Positions 8,856-18,560 of a DNA stretch of 64,000 nucleotides are shown in pieces. Each line of letters opens with the position of its first letter. Positions within the stretch are counted from its first letter, which is position 1. Below the pieces are notes generated by a model. It was not told where the DNA came from. It saw only the letters and a program-made list of their open reading frames with translations, and did not search any database. Source of the stretch: Phenylobacterium sp. (GTDB taxonomy: Bacteria > Pseudomonadota > Alphaproteobacteria > Caulobacterales > Caulobacteraceae); the NCBI RefSeq assembly GCF_030680185.1, contig NZ_JAUXVZ010000034.1, forward strand, positions 1 to 64,000, read 5' to 3'. The position numbers and the translations under genes were made by a program.

Positions 8856-11381
8856 ATGCCGTCTTTGAAGAAGTCCGGTCTGCGCCGAAGCCTGGTCGCG
8901 ACCGTGTCCCTGGCCGCCTTCGTCGCCAGCGCTGGATCGGCGCTCGCCCAGGCCCAGGCCGAACCCTACATGATCCAGGAACTGGTCATCACCGCTGAAA
9001 AGCGCGAGCAGGCCCTGCAGGATGTTCCCGTCGCCGTCTCGGCCTTCACCTCCCAGCAGCGTGACACCCAGGGCATCACCAACATCCAGGACTTCGTGAA
9101 CTTCACGCCCGGGATGAACTATTCCGGCACCGACCGGGTCTCCCTGCGCGGCGCCGGCCGCAACACCTTCTATATCGGCAACGATCCCGGCGTGGCCGCC
9201 TATTCCGACGGCTTCTATTCGGCGAGTTCGTCGGAGCTGTTCAAGACCCCGCTGTTCATCGAGCGCACCGAAATCCTCCGCGGTCCCCAGGGCACCCTCT
9301 ATGGCCGCAACGCCATGGGCGGGGCGATCAATCAGGTGTCCAAGCGCCCGTCGCAGGACTTCTCCGGCGAGATCCGCGCCGCGGTCGGCAATTACGAATA
9401 CACCCGCATTGAGGGCGTCGTTTCGCTCCCGGTGGCCGACAATCTCCGCTTCAAGGTCGGCGGCAACCAGGAATGGCAGCGCCGCGGCTTCATCGAAAAC
9501 ATCGGCAGCGCCAATGAAGGCGCCTCGATCAAGCGCACCTATTTCGAGGCCCAGGTGGAGGCCGAGCTTGGCGACAGCGTCGATGTCTGGGTTCGCTACA
9601 ACCGCTCCAATTGGGACGACAGCCTCGGCGTCGGCGACCGCCTGACCAATCTGGTCAGCCCCTACGACACCACCCGGGCCTTCCAGCCGATCGGCGGGCT
9701 GGTGACCAACTTCCAGTTCGGCGAGACCGTGGTGAACCCCGGCGTCGCAGACCCGTACGTCCAGAACACCAATCGCGACGGCTATGGCGCCCTGCGGGGC
9801 AACCATGTGCTGACTGGCCAGATCACCTGGGACCTGGGCTTCGCCGACCTCCGATACATCGGCGGCTTCCAGCAGTACGACTATCAAACCGGCGGCGACT
9901 ACGACAACACCAGCCGCACCGCGCCCATCACCGTGGCCGGCGTACCTGGCGTCTATGTGGACTACACCACCGACTTCTACGAGAAGAAGAAGTACTATTC
10001 CAACGAGCTGAACCTGACCTCCAATTCGGATGGTCCGCTCAACTGGATCCTCGGCCTATATCAATACAACGAGGATCATGGGCAGCGCATCCAGCTGGGC
10101 AACCCCCAGCAGTCTCAGATGTCGAACCCCTGCTATTTCGGCGGGGCGACCAACCCCTGCATCCCCGCGCCGGCCAATCCGAGCCGCAACTTCGCCGACA
10201 ACATCGCCGACCTGAACTCCAAGGCCTATGCGGTCTTCGGCCAGTTCACCTACGCGTTCAGCGACGCCTGGGCGCTGACCACCGGCCTGCGCTACACCAA
10301 GGATGAGAAGGACGGCTTCGAGAGCCAGCGCCTGGTGCTCTATTCGCCGGCGGGTCCCTTCGGGCCTGTGGCGGGCGGACTATTTGCCTATGACGTCTCG
10401 ACCGACCTTCAGCCCGGCACGCCGGGCGTGCAGAACAGCCGCGTCCTGTCCAACAGCTGGGATGCGGTCACCGGGGTGGTAAACCTCGACTGGACCCCGG
10501 ACGACGACAGCCTGTTCTACGCCAAGTACAGCCGCGGCTATAAGTCGGGCGGCTTCCTGCTGGGGACGCTGGCGCCCAATCCGGAAGGCGACGCCGAATT
10601 CGTCAACGCATACGAGCTGGGCATGAAGAAGACGATCGCCCGCCAGCTGATCGTCAACGCCTCGCTCTATTACAACGACTACACCGACCTGCAGCTGAAC
10701 CTGCAGCAGCTGAACGCGGCGGGCACGGCAGCGGCCAACAACTTCATCAATGTGGACGCCCGCGCCTATGGCCTGGAACTGGAAACCATCTGGGAACCCA
10801 GCCGCAATCTCCAGGTCTCGGTCAGCTACGGCTATCTGAACACCGAGATCACCCGCGGCTGCTGCTTCTATGATCCGGCCGATCCCAGCGCCCTGCTGCC
10901 CCAGGCGCAACCGGCCGGCGGTACGGCGGTCCAGAATGGGGTGCTGCTGGTCTTCCAGGATCTGGAGGGCTCGCGGCTATTCCAGTCCCCGGAACACAAG
11001 GTGGCGATGAACGCCAACTATACCTGGGACTTCGGACCTGGGTCGTTGATCGCCTCGGGCACGGCCTTCTGGACCGACGAGACCATCTACCAGCCCTTCG
11101 ACAACCCCGCCTTTGCGGTGCCGGCCTATACGGTCGCCGACTTCCGCCTGATCTGGCGCGATATCGAGGACCGCTATTCGCTGATCGGATTTGTGAAGAA
11201 CGCCTTCGAGGAAGAGGGCTTCACCTCCACCGGATCGACCAACCCGACGGCGGTCTTCGGCAATCCCAATCCGGGCCTGGTGGTGGGTGGCCAGACCTAT
11301 CTGCGCCAGACCGGATCGGCGATCACCCGTGGCCTGATCCAGCCGCGGACCTTCGGCCTGGAGCTTCAGTACCGCTTCTAA
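8856..11381 (+). CDS. TonB-dependent outer-membrane receptor
   Basis: An 841-residue outer-membrane transporter driven by the TonB-ExbB-ExbD system. The signal peptide ends near SAGSALAQAQA. The TonB-box/plug start is ELVITAEKREQALQDVPVAV, and the plug (about residues 45-155) contains RGPQGTLYGRNAMGG. A 22-strand-type barrel ends in FGLELQYRF with the terminal aromatic needed for Bam insertion. ATG 8856 has GGGAGG six bases upstream; the open frame upstream of it is not signal-like. The plug resembles the many sphingomonad/caulobacter receptors for plant or aromatic compounds; the substrate cannot be told. A strong terminator follows. Confidence 0.93.
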   Translation: MPSLKKSGLRRSLVATVSLAAFVASAGSALAQAQAEPYMIQELVITAEKREQALQDVPVAVSAFTSQQRDTQGITNIQDFVNFTPGMNYSGTDRVSLRGAGRNTFYIGNDPGVAAYSDGFYSASSSELFKTPLFIERTEILRGPQGTLYGRNAMGGAINQVSKRPSQDFSGEIRAAVGNYEYTRIEGVVSLPVADNLRFKVGGNQEWQRRGFIENIGSANEGASIKRTYFEAQVEAELGDSVDVWVRYNRSNWDDSLGVGDRLTNLVSPYDTTRAFQPIGGLVTNFQFGETVVNPGVADPYVQNTNRDGYGALRGNHVLTGQITWDLGFADLRYIGGFQQYDYQTGGDYDNTSRTAPITVAGVPGVYVDYTTDFYEKKKYYSNELNLTSNSDGPLNWILGLYQYNEDHGQRIQLGNPQQSQMSNPCYFGGATNPCIPAPANPSRNFADNIADLNSKAYAVFGQFTYAFSDAWALTTGLRYTKDEKDGFESQRLVLYSPAGPFGPVAGGLFAYDVSTDLQPGTPGVQNSRVLSNSWDAVTGVVNLDWTPDDDSLFYAKYSRGYKSGGFLLGTLAPNPEGDAEFVNAYELGMKKTIARQLIVNASLYYNDYTDLQLNLQQLNAAGTAAANNFINVDARAYGLELETIWEPSRNLQVSVSYGYLNTEITRGCCFYDPADPSALLPQAQPAGGTAVQNGVLLVFQDLEGSRLFQSPEHKVAMNANYTWDFGPGSLIASGTAFWTDETIYQPFDNPAFAVPAYTVADFRLIWRDIEDRYSLIGFVKNAFEEEGFTSTGSTNPTAVFGNPNPGLVVGGQTYLRQTGSAITRGLIQPRTFGLELQYRF

Positions 11382-11402
11382 AGATTGCAGATCGCGATCA
11401 GG

Positions 11403-11443
11403 GCGGGGCGGCGGGGAGACCTGCCGCCCCGCTTTGCGTTTTT
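11403..11443 (+). terminator. Rho-independent terminator after the TonB receptor
   Basis: A perfect 10-bp stem (GCGGGGCGGC / GCCGCCCCGC, loop of 10) is followed by TTTGCGTTTTT. It lies 22 bases after the receptor stop. Confidence 0.85.
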
Positions 11444-11533
11444 ACGCCTGCGTCAAACAGACCCGCCCAACTTAACGTCTCTGAAAAGGGTTCCCTCCAT
11501 CCTGAGTGGAAGATTCAACGGTCCCGGCTACCC

Positions 11534-12637
11534 ATGCCTCTCTCCGACTTCTTCCTCGATCGCGTTACGGAAGAGATCCGCGTCCAGCTTGAGGGCGTGT
11601 TGGCGCTTACCGACCGACTGAGCCGCCAGCACCTCAACGCCGACGCCCAGGCCTGTGTTGACGGCGTGGATGAAGCGGCGACCGCCGTCTGCCGCCTGCT
11701 GGCCGCCACCCAGGATCTGAAGACCGCCGCCGAGCAGCGGCTCAGCCTCAAGCCCGAGCCGCGCCTGCTCCGCGATCTGATGGACGAGGTGCAGGAGCGC
11801 TGGATCAGCCGCGCCCGGGAGAGCGGCGTCACCCTGCTGGTGTCGTATGAGGGAGATCCGGCGGCCGCCGCCCTAGTCGATCCGCATCGACTGCATCAGG
11901 TTTTCGACGGCTTCATCGGACAGGCCATCTCCAGCGTCCATCGCGGCGCGGTCGAGGCCTCGCTTCGCGTCAGCGCGCAATCTGGCGAGGCGCTTCGCCT
12001 CGAAGGTCGCGTCCGTGGCGCCGGCGAGGTGATGCATCAGGGCCTTTCAGGCAGCATCGAGGACATCGACGCCCGCTTCGGCCTGGAAACCGCCATTGGC
12101 GCGGCCCTGGCCCAGAACATCCTGGCGAGCCTTGACGGCGCCCAGCATACCGAGAGCAACGCCGGCGGCGGCGAGACCGCCGTCTTCGTCCTCGACGCCC
12201 CCTGCGCGCCCAAGGCCGAGGCGGCGCAACCCGAATCCGCCGCAGACCGCGCGGCTCACATCCTGATCGTCGACGACAACGCCACCAACCGCATGGTGGC
12301 AGAGACCCTCTGCGAAATGTTCGACTGCACGGCCGAGACCGCCGTGGATGGGGTCGAGGCCGTGGAACTGGCCAGGACCGGCCGCTTCGACCTGATCCTG
12401 ATGGATATCAAGATGCCGCGCATGGACGGGGTGGCCGCCACCCGCGCCATCCGGGCGTTGGCCGGCCCGGCCGCGCAGACCCCCATCATCGCCCTGACGG
12501 CCAACGCCGATCCCGAGGATGCGGCCGCCTATATCGCCGCCGGCATGATCGGCGTGGTGGAAAAGCCGATGAAGCCTGAAAACCTGCTGCGCGCCCTGCA
12601 ACAGGCGCTCGAGGGCAGCACGGCCCGCGCCGCCTGA
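11534..12637 (+). CDS. Degenerate histidine-kinase core fused to an intact receiver domain
   Basis: A 367-residue cytosolic protein. Residues 11-25 (TEEIRVQLEGVLAL) align with the DHp box SHEIRTPLNGVLGM but have Glu13 where the phospho-acceptor histidine should be. The following region keeps the shape of a kinase ATPase domain, but the N-box asparagine is Gln130 and no DxGxG box is visible. The C-terminal receiver (about residues 242-360) is complete: LIVDDN, phospho-acceptor Asp291 in LMDIKMP, ALTAN, and VEKPMK. It is therefore probably a phospho-acceptor that signals through a pseudokinase scaffold. No sensor domain is present. It is monocistronic, with its own terminator. Confidence 0.8.
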   Translation: MPLSDFFLDRVTEEIRVQLEGVLALTDRLSRQHLNADAQACVDGVDEAATAVCRLLAATQDLKTAAEQRLSLKPEPRLLRDLMDEVQERWISRARESGVTLLVSYEGDPAAAALVDPHRLHQVFDGFIGQAISSVHRGAVEASLRVSAQSGEALRLEGRVRGAGEVMHQGLSGSIEDIDARFGLETAIGAALAQNILASLDGAQHTESNAGGGETAVFVLDAPCAPKAEAAQPESAADRAAHILIVDDNATNRMVAETLCEMFDCTAETAVDGVEAVELARTGRFDLILMDIKMPRMDGVAATRAIRALAGPAAQTPIIALTANADPEDAAAYIAAGMIGVVEKPMKPENLLRALQQALEGSTARAA

Positions 12638-12651
12638 CATTCCGGCCAACG

Positions 12652-12679
12652 AAAAGGCGCGGCCCTGATGGACCGCGCC
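12652..12679 (-). terminator. Terminator for the DUF4168 gene
   Basis: Read on the minus strand, a 7-bp stem GGCGCGG / CCGCGCC is followed by TTTT, 28 bases after the DUF4168 stop. Confidence 0.65.
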
Positions 12680-12686
12680 CTATGTC

Positions 12687-12708
12687 GCCTGATCGCGATC
12701 AGGCTTTT
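12687..12708 (+). terminator. Terminator for the kinase-receiver gene
   Basis: A perfect palindrome GCCTGATC GCGATCAGGC is followed by TTTT on the plus strand. It overlaps the stop codon of the convergent gene, so two opposed terminators separate the pair. Confidence 0.65.
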
Positions 12709-13180
12709 ACATGTCCGGCTCGCTCTCGGCGGCCTCGACATTGGCTGAGGCGTCAGCGGCGGCGCCAGCATCGGCCTGCATGGCCTGGCCGATCCGGGCA
12801 CGAAGCTCAGCATCGGTCTGAGCGGCCGCAGCGATCTGGTTGTATTCGGTCGCCGTCAGGCCAGAGTCTTCGACCGCGGCAGTCATCTTCGAGGTCATTT
12901 CCTGCTGCAGAGCCGTCTGAGCGGTAGCGTCGGCTTCGGCGGCGACCTTGGCGCCGTACTCTTCATTGAGCGCCTGGACGTCCGTCATGGCTTCGGCGAA
13001 GTCCTCGACCTGGGCGTCGGTAAAGCCCGCGCCGCTGGCGGCCGGCTCAGTGGCCATGGCGCTCGCGGCGGCCTCATCCGACATGGTCGCATCGACGCCC
13101 GCATCCTGAGCGAAAGCGGCCGGCGCGGTCATCAGAGCCAGCGCGGCGCCGGCGGCGAAAAACTTGGTCTTGAGGGTCAT
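12707..13180 (-). CDS. Secreted DUF4168-family protein
   Basis: A 157-residue protein with a clear signal peptide (MTLKTKFFAAGAALALMTAPAAFA) and an Ala/Asp-rich helical mature part. FTDAQVEDFAEAM and LTATEYNQIAAAAQTDAELRARI fit the DUF4168 pattern. It is probably periplasmic; the function is unknown in the family. Composition is strongly Ala/Glu/Asp-biased, with few hydrophobics. It lies downstream of the catalase gene on the same strand, separated by a strong hairpin, so it is probably a separate unit. Confidence 0.8.
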   Translation of the reverse strand: MTLKTKFFAAGAALALMTAPAAFAQDAGVDATMSDEAAASAMATEPAASGAGFTDAQVEDFAEAMTDVQALNEEYGAKVAAEADATAQTALQQEMTSKMTAAVEDSGLTATEYNQIAAAAQTDAELRARIGQAMQADAGAAADASANVEAAESEPDM

Positions 13181-13284
13181 TTTCAGAGTCTCCTGTTGTG
13201 TCCACTCACATCACAAACCGGTGAACCCGGAAAAAGGTTGCGTCTCTGAGGCAAATTTATCACGCCGCCGTGATGGCGGATGAC

Positions 13285-13320
13285 GCGCCTGGGGAGATGC
13301 CCGAAGCCCTCCCCAGGCGC
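13285..13320 (-). terminator. Strong hairpin after katE
   Basis: A perfect 11-bp stem (GCGCCTGGGGA / TCCCCAGGCGC) lies directly downstream of the catalase stop. There is no U-run on either side, so it may act as an mRNA 3' stabiliser or a Rho-assisted terminator instead of a classic intrinsic one. Confidence 0.5.
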
Positions 13321-13331
13321 ATCCGGGCCGC

Positions 13332-15434
13332 CTACTGGAGGGCCGCCGCGTCCAGGTCGACCTTCATCTCCCGCGCCCACAGGCGGATGGCGCGACAGGC
13401 CTCGACAAAGGTCTTGGCGTCCTTGGCCGACTCGAGCGCGATGAAGCCTTCATCCATGTCCTCGGCTACGCCGGCCTTGTCGAACAGGACGGCCGCGGCC
13501 TCGGTATGGGCGATGAACTTGCAATGGGCGAAGGCGTCATTGACGAAGTCCTTGGCCGTCTTGTCCTTGGAGAGGATGGCGGCCCCCTCCTCCGACACCA
13601 GCACGGCGACGGCGTCATAGAGCACTGACGGTCCGCCATCGATCTTCTGATCGGCCGGCAGCAGGGCGCCGTCGGAGAGCTTCACCCCGCCGATGTGAGG
13701 CGCGATCACTTCGAAGATGGCGCCCTCGGCGGCGATGGCGTCAGTGAGCGCCTTGAAGAGGCTCGCATCGGCGCCGTCGGTCATCAGGAGCCCGAATTTG
13801 CGACCCTCGAACTTCGGCAGGGGTCGCTTCAGCATGCTGAGCGCGTCGGAGGCCGGCAGGTCGGTCACCACCGGCCGCGCCGGCTTCAGGGCGGCGGGCA
13901 TCTTGGCAAGGCCAAGGCCGGTGGCGACCGTCTTGGCGAGGCCTTCGTCGATATTGCGCAGGTGCCCGACCATGCGCTCGCGGATGTCGAGCCGATCAAC
14001 CTTGCTGAGCTCGAACACCAGGGCGTCGCCCATGTGCTTTTGCTCGATCGGAGTCTGGCTGACGAAGAACTGCCGGGCCTGGCTGTAGTGATCGGCGAAG
14101 GTCTCGGCGCGGATCTGGCGGGTCTCGCCAGATTCGGCCGCGGCGAAATGCGGATAACCCCGCTCCGGGCTCTCCCGGGGTCCACTCTGTTCGCCCCAGC
14201 TGTTGGGCTCGTAATTGGCGCGGCCGACGGGATTGCGCATGGCCATGTGGCCATCCTGCTGGAAGTTGTGGACCGGACAGCGGGGCGCGTTCACCGGGAT
14301 GTGGGTGAAGTTCGGGCCACCCAGGCGCTTCAGCTGGGTGTCGAGATAGGAGAAGTTCCGGCCCTGCAGCAGGGGATCGTTGGTGAAGCCGATGCCCGGC
14401 ACCACGTTCTGGGTGCAGAAGGCGACCTGCTCGGTCTCGGCGAAGAAGTTCTGGACGTTGTTGTCCAGCACCATGCGGCCGACGATCCGCACCGGAACTC
14501 GCTCTTCGGGGATGATCTTGGTGGGATCGAGAACGTCGAACTCGAATTCATCGGCGAAGGCCTCGTCGAAGACCTGGACGCCCAGTTCCCATTCCGGCGG
14601 CGTGGCGCTCTCGACGGCGTCCCACAGGTCGCGGCGATGGAAGTCAGGATCGGCGCCATTGATCTTCAGCGCCTCGTTCCACAGCACCGACTGCAGCCCG
14701 AGCTTGGGCTTCCAGTGGAACTTGACGAAGCTCGACTTGCCCTCGGCGTTGATGAACCGGAAGGTGTGGACGCCGAAGCCTTCCATGAAGCGCAGGGACC
14801 GCGGGATCGCTCGGTCGGACATGGCCCACATGATCATGTGCATGGACTCTGGGCTCAGGGTGATGAAGTCCCAGAAGTTGTCGTGCGCGGTCTGGGCCTG
14901 CGGGAAGCCACGGTCGGGCGCCGGCTTGGCCGCATGGATCAGGTCGGGGAACTTGATGGCGTCCTGGATGAAGAAGACCGGGATGTTGTTGCCCACCAGG
15001 TCCCAGTTGCCCTCCTGGGTGTAGAACTTCACCGCAAAGCCGCGCACGTCCCGGGGCAGGTCCGGCGAGCCCTTGGCGCCAGCCACGGTGGAGAAGCGCA
15101 CGAAGACCGGCGTCCGCTGGCCCGCCTTCTGGAAGGGATCGGCGCGGGTCAGGTCGCTCAGCGATTCCGTCGCCTCGAAATAGCCGTGCACACCGAAGCC
15201 CCGCGCATGGACCACCCGTTCGGGAATCCGCTCATGGTCGAAGTGGAAGAGTTTTTCGCGCAGATGGAAATCGTCCAGCAGGGTCGGGCCGCGGGCGCCG
15301 ATTTTCAGGCTGTTCTGGTCATCGGCGACCGGAACGCCCTGCTGGGTGGTCAGGACGGGGGTGTCGCCAGAGGCGGTCTGGTGGGTTTCGCCTCCCGCGC
15401 CCGGGTTGCGCTTCCCGTAGATGTCGTCGGCCAT
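13332..15434 (-). CDS. katE: Large-subunit catalase (HPII type)
   Basis: Monofunctional haem catalase that degrades hydrogen peroxide. The 700-residue length is that of the large-subunit clade (E. coli KatE, 753). The distal histidine lies in [12 protein letters not shown], the distal asparagine in [11 protein letters not shown], and the proximal haem tyrosine in [15 protein letters not shown]. The last about 150 residues (from [11 protein letters not shown]) form the flavodoxin/DJ-1-like C-terminal domain typical of this clade. It is probably stress or stationary-phase induced, as in other bacteria. It is followed by a strong hairpin and the DUF4168 gene. Confidence 0.94.
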   Translation of the reverse strand: MADDIYGKRNPGAGGETHQTASGDTPVLTTQQGVPVADDQNSLKIGARGPTLLDDFHLREKLFHFDHERIPERVVHARGFGVHGYFEATESLSDLTRADPFQKAGQRTPVFVRFSTVAGAKGSPDLPRDVRGFAVKFYTQEGNWDLVGNNIPVFFIQDAIKFPDLIHAAKPAPDRGFPQAQTAHDNFWDFITLSPESMHMIMWAMSDRAIPRSLRFMEGFGVHTFRFINAEGKSSFVKFHWKPKLGLQSVLWNEALKINGADPDFHRRDLWDAVESATPPEWELGVQVFDEAFADEFEFDVLDPTKIIPEERVPVRIVGRMVLDNNVQNFFAETEQVAFCTQNVVPGIGFTNDPLLQGRNFSYLDTQLKRLGGPNFTHIPVNAPRCPVHNFQQDGHMAMRNPVGRANYEPNSWGEQSGPRESPERGYPHFAAAESGETRQIRAETFADHYSQARQFFVSQTPIEQKHMGDALVFELSKVDRLDIRERMVGHLRNIDEGLAKTVATGLGLAKMPAALKPARPVVTDLPASDALSMLKRPLPKFEGRKFGLLMTDGADASLFKALTDAIAAEGAIFEVIAPHIGGVKLSDGALLPADQKIDGGPSVLYDAVAVLVSEEGAAILSKDKTAKDFVNDAFAHCKFIAHTEAAAVLFDKAGVAEDMDEGFIALESAKDAKTFVEACRAIRLWAREMKVDLDAAALQ

Positions 15435-15533
15435 GGCGTGTGTCCTCCTCTGGAGCCGACCCAGAAGCGCGCGAGACGAGAGAAGGGTTCATACAAACCT
15501 GAAGGCGAGCCCGAGACGGGCGGCCGTCGCGTA

Positions 15534-17402
15534 TCAGGCGCTGCGGGACACGCTCGCCGAACGGGCTGCCGCGCCAGTTCTGGCGACCCTCAAGGCCTGT
15601 TCGATCTGCCGCATCAACGGGCCGAGCTGGACGGGCTTTGCGGCGACGCCGTCCATGCCAATCCCCAGATAGAGCTGGGTCTCATGGATCATGACACTGG
15701 CGGTCAGGGCCAGGATGGGGGTCCGCGGCCGGCCGGTCTCCAGCTCAGCGGCGCGGATCGCCTTGGTGGCGTCCATGCCATCCATGCCGGGCATGTGGAT
15801 GTCCATCAGCACCAGATCCCAGCCGCCGTCACTCCAGGCCTGGACTGCCTCGTGGCCGTCGGCCGCCTGGCCGCAGTTCAGCCCCTGGCTTTCGAGGAGG
15901 GTCTTGAGGACCATGCGGTTGGCGCCGTTGTCGTCGACGATCAGGATCCGACGGCCACGGACACCCTCGGCCGGCGGCTGCACGGCCGCCAGATCCGCCG
16001 CCGAAACCGGCGCGATCCGCGGCATGGGCAGAGCCAGCGTGAACGTCGTTCCGACTCCTGGCTGGCTCTGGAAGCTGATCTTGCCCCCCATCAACGCGAC
16101 GAGATCGCGGCAGATGGCCAGACCAAGGCCGGTCCCGCCGCTGCGCCGGGTATTGGAGGCGTCGGCCTGGACGAACTTGTCGAAGATGGTGTCCTGGTGA
16201 TCCAGGGGAATGCCGATGCCGGTATCGGCGACCTCGCAGGTCAGTTGCGTCGCGTCCCCGCCGATGCGCACCGAGATCGAGCCGGACTCCGTGAACTTCA
16301 GGGCGTTGGAGATCAGGTTGCTGATCACCTGGCGCAGACGCACCTCGTCGCCCAGACGTCGCCCGCAAGCCTCCGGCTCGAGGTCGAGCGTGAAGGTGAG
16401 CCCGCGCTCGGCGGCGATCTGGCCATAGAGGACGCCCAAGGGGCTAATGAGGCGGTCGAGGTCGAACTCCGCGGCGGTGATGGTCATCTCGCCGGCCTCG
16501 ATCCGGGCGATATCCAGCACGGCGTTGAGGATATCCAGAAGGTTCGAGGCGGAGTCCTGCACCACACCCAGGCGTTCCCGCTGGAGGGCTGGCAGGTCGT
16601 CCAGGGCCATGACCTGAACCATGCCCAACACCCCGTTGAGGGGCGTCCGGATTTCATGACTCATGGTCGCCAGAAACTCGCTCTTGGTGCGATCGGCGGC
16701 GCGGGCGGCCACGGCCAAAGCCTGGGCCTCTCGGGTCAGGGCCTGGTTCCGCGTCAGTTCGTTGCGGAGGGCGACATTGAGCTCGTCCGTGGCCAGTCGG
16801 GCGCGGATTTCCCGCATCACGGCGCCCCGCATCAAAGTCGACATGCCCAGGGCGGCAAACATGCCCGCCACGCCGACATAGGCGTAGTGGCCGATCAGGT
16901 GGCCAGGCGCTGCGCGGGCCATCAGCACCATGCCGATAAAGGCCGCCAGGGTGCTCACATAGGCGACCCGACGGGTCGGCGCAGCGATCGCGAAGACCAG
17001 GGCCATGAGCACGAAATAGAACAGCTTCAGGGCTTCGAAGTGGATGCTCAGATAGGCGACCACATTGACCATGAAGAGGGCGTTCATCGCCAAGGCTGTC
17101 GCCTCAAGAACCCCAAGTCGCCGGGGCTGCTTCAGCCAGCGCCAGGCGAGCAGGCCCATGACCATGGCCACCACCGACAGCCCCGTCAGGATCACCAGGG
17201 CTCGGCCGGTCTCGAAGAACGGATGCGACGCGCTGACCAGGGCGTAATAGATCGCCGCCGCCAGCACATAGGTGCGCAGAACCGGCGTCTGGGACTGGGC
17301 CAGAACCTCAGGAGAGACTGTAATATCGGCCGGCTTGCGGGCCGTGAGCTTGAGCAAGGTGAGCCTCGGCGTCTGGCGAAACGCCGAACAATGGCATGCC
17401 AA
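15534..17402 (-). CDS. Membrane hybrid histidine kinase with C-terminal receiver
   Basis: A 622-residue sensor kinase. The first about 195 residues contain about six hydrophobic helices in pairs (for example YVLAAAIYYALVSA, ALVILTGLSVVAMVMGLLAW, FYFVLMALVFAIAA). A short coiled linker precedes HisKA with SHEIRTPLNGVLGM (phospho-acceptor His249). HATPase_c follows, with N-box LISNALKFT, G1 DTGIGI and G2 GGTGLGLAI, then a receiver with LIVDDN and LMDIHMPGMDG. All catalytic motifs are intact. The start is uncertain: ATG 17402, or TTG 17357 with GAGG at good spacing. It is divergent from the amidohydrolase gene, 73 bases apart; no cognate regulator is adjacent. Confidence 0.88.
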   Translation of the reverse strand: MACHCSAFRQTPRLTLLKLTARKPADITVSPEVLAQSQTPVLRTYVLAAAIYYALVSASHPFFETGRALVILTGLSVVAMVMGLLAWRWLKQPRRLGVLEATALAMNALFMVNVVAYLSIHFEALKLFYFVLMALVFAIAAPTRRVAYVSTLAAFIGMVLMARAAPGHLIGHYAYVGVAGMFAALGMSTLMRGAVMREIRARLATDELNVALRNELTRNQALTREAQALAVAARAADRTKSEFLATMSHEIRTPLNGVLGMVQVMALDDLPALQRERLGVVQDSASNLLDILNAVLDIARIEAGEMTITAAEFDLDRLISPLGVLYGQIAAERGLTFTLDLEPEACGRRLGDEVRLRQVISNLISNALKFTESGSISVRIGGDATQLTCEVADTGIGIPLDHQDTIFDKFVQADASNTRRSGGTGLGLAICRDLVALMGGKISFQSQPGVGTTFTLALPMPRIAPVSAADLAAVQPPAEGVRGRRILIVDDNGANRMVLKTLLESQGLNCGQAADGHEAVQAWSDGGWDLVLMDIHMPGMDGMDATKAIRAAELETGRPRTPILALTASVMIHETQLYLGIGMDGVAAKPVQLGPLMRQIEQALRVARTGAAARSASVSRSA

Positions 17403-17475
17403 TGCCTACGAATTGATTTCCTTGGGAAACACGTCTCCCGGGTTGAACATCGCTGCGCCACAAGGAGGACACCCC

Positions 17476-18516
17476 ATGAGCCGCGAGACCATTCTCGAGC
17501 CCGAGCTGCCGATCGTCGACCCTCACCATCACCTTTGGGACATGCGCGGCCGGTTTGGCGCCGACGCCCCGGCGCCCCGCCATGGCTTCGAAGCCCTGCT
17601 CCGCCGCTCGCCCCACTATCTGCTGGATCAGCTCCTGGGCGACCTGGGCGCCGGCCACAATGTGCGGGCGACCATCTTCGTCGAATGCGGCGCCATGTAT
17701 CGGGCCGGCGCGCCAGCGGCCCTGGCGCCCGTCGGAGAGACCGAGTTCGTCAATGGCGTGGCGGCCATGAGCGCCAGCGGACTCTATGGCGAAGCCCGCG
17801 CCTGCGCTGGCATTGTCGGCCATGTCGACCTGACCTTGGGGGACGCCGCGGCGCCGGTGATCGAGGCGCATCTGGCCGCTGGCGGCGGACGGTTCCGTGG
17901 CGTTCGCCAGAGCGCGTCCTATGATCCGGACGCTGCCGTCCTCGGGCCCCTGGCTCGCAACGCCGCCGGCCTCTATCGCAGCGAAGCCTTCCGGGCGGGT
18001 TTCGCTCACCTCGCCGACCACGGCCTGTCTTTCGACGCCTGGCTGCTGGAACCGCAGCTTCCCGACCTGATGGATCTGGCCAGCGCCTTCCCTGAGACGA
18101 CCATCATCCTGGATCATGTGGGCACGCCGCTCGGGATCGGCGCCTATGCCGGCCAGCGCGAGGCGCGGTTCGAGATCTGGCGCGACAGTATCCGGGACTT
18201 GGCCGAGCGCCCCAATGTGGTCTGCAAGGTTGGCGGCCTGGCCATGCCGTTCGCCGGCTTCCCGAGCTTCATGGCCGAGCCCCCCGCGACGTCGGCGATG
18301 CTGGCCGAGGCGTGGCGGCCCTATGTGGAGACCACGATCGAGGCCTTCGGCGCCAGCCGCTGCATGTTCGAAAGCAACTTCCCGGTCGATGCGGGGACGT
18401 GCGACTACGCGACCCTCTGGAACGCCTTCAAGCGGCTGGCGGCGGGCGCGTCAGCGGACGAAAAGGCCGCCCTGTTCCATGACACCGCGCGCCGGATTTA
18501 CCGGCTGGAGATCTGA
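17476..18516 (+). CDS. Amidohydrolase-family (amidohydrolase 2) metal-dependent hydrolase
   Basis: A 346-residue TIM-barrel hydrolase. It begins with the metal-binding strand IVDPHHHLWD, has the mid-barrel IILDHVGTP histidine, and ends with MFESNFPVD carrying the conserved aspartate. The family includes lactonases and decarboxylases acting on aromatic or sugar-acid intermediates; the substrate is not predictable here. ATG 17476 has AAGGAGG eight bases upstream, which fixes the start. Genes in this family often sit near degradation clusters, but neighbours here (kinase, azoreductase) do not identify a pathway. Confidence 0.85.
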   Translation: MSRETILEPELPIVDPHHHLWDMRGRFGADAPAPRHGFEALLRRSPHYLLDQLLGDLGAGHNVRATIFVECGAMYRAGAPAALAPVGETEFVNGVAAMSASGLYGEARACAGIVGHVDLTLGDAAAPVIEAHLAAGGGRFRGVRQSASYDPDAAVLGPLARNAAGLYRSEAFRAGFAHLADHGLSFDAWLLEPQLPDLMDLASAFPETTIILDHVGTPLGIGAYAGQREARFEIWRDSIRDLAERPNVVCKVGGLAMPFAGFPSFMAEPPATSAMLAEAWRPYVETTIEAFGASRCMFESNFPVDAGTCDYATLWNAFKRLAAGASADEKAALFHDTARRIYRLEI

Positions 18517-18560
18517 GCGGAGCGGCCGGCGCTCAAGTCTGGCCGCCCCGTTCACACCCT

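Noticed and set aside
13695..17924. Very long plus-strand open frame (about 1400 codons)
   Set aside because: It is the antisense of the catalase and hybrid kinase genes; its product is low-complexity Arg/Gly/His-rich and matches no fold.
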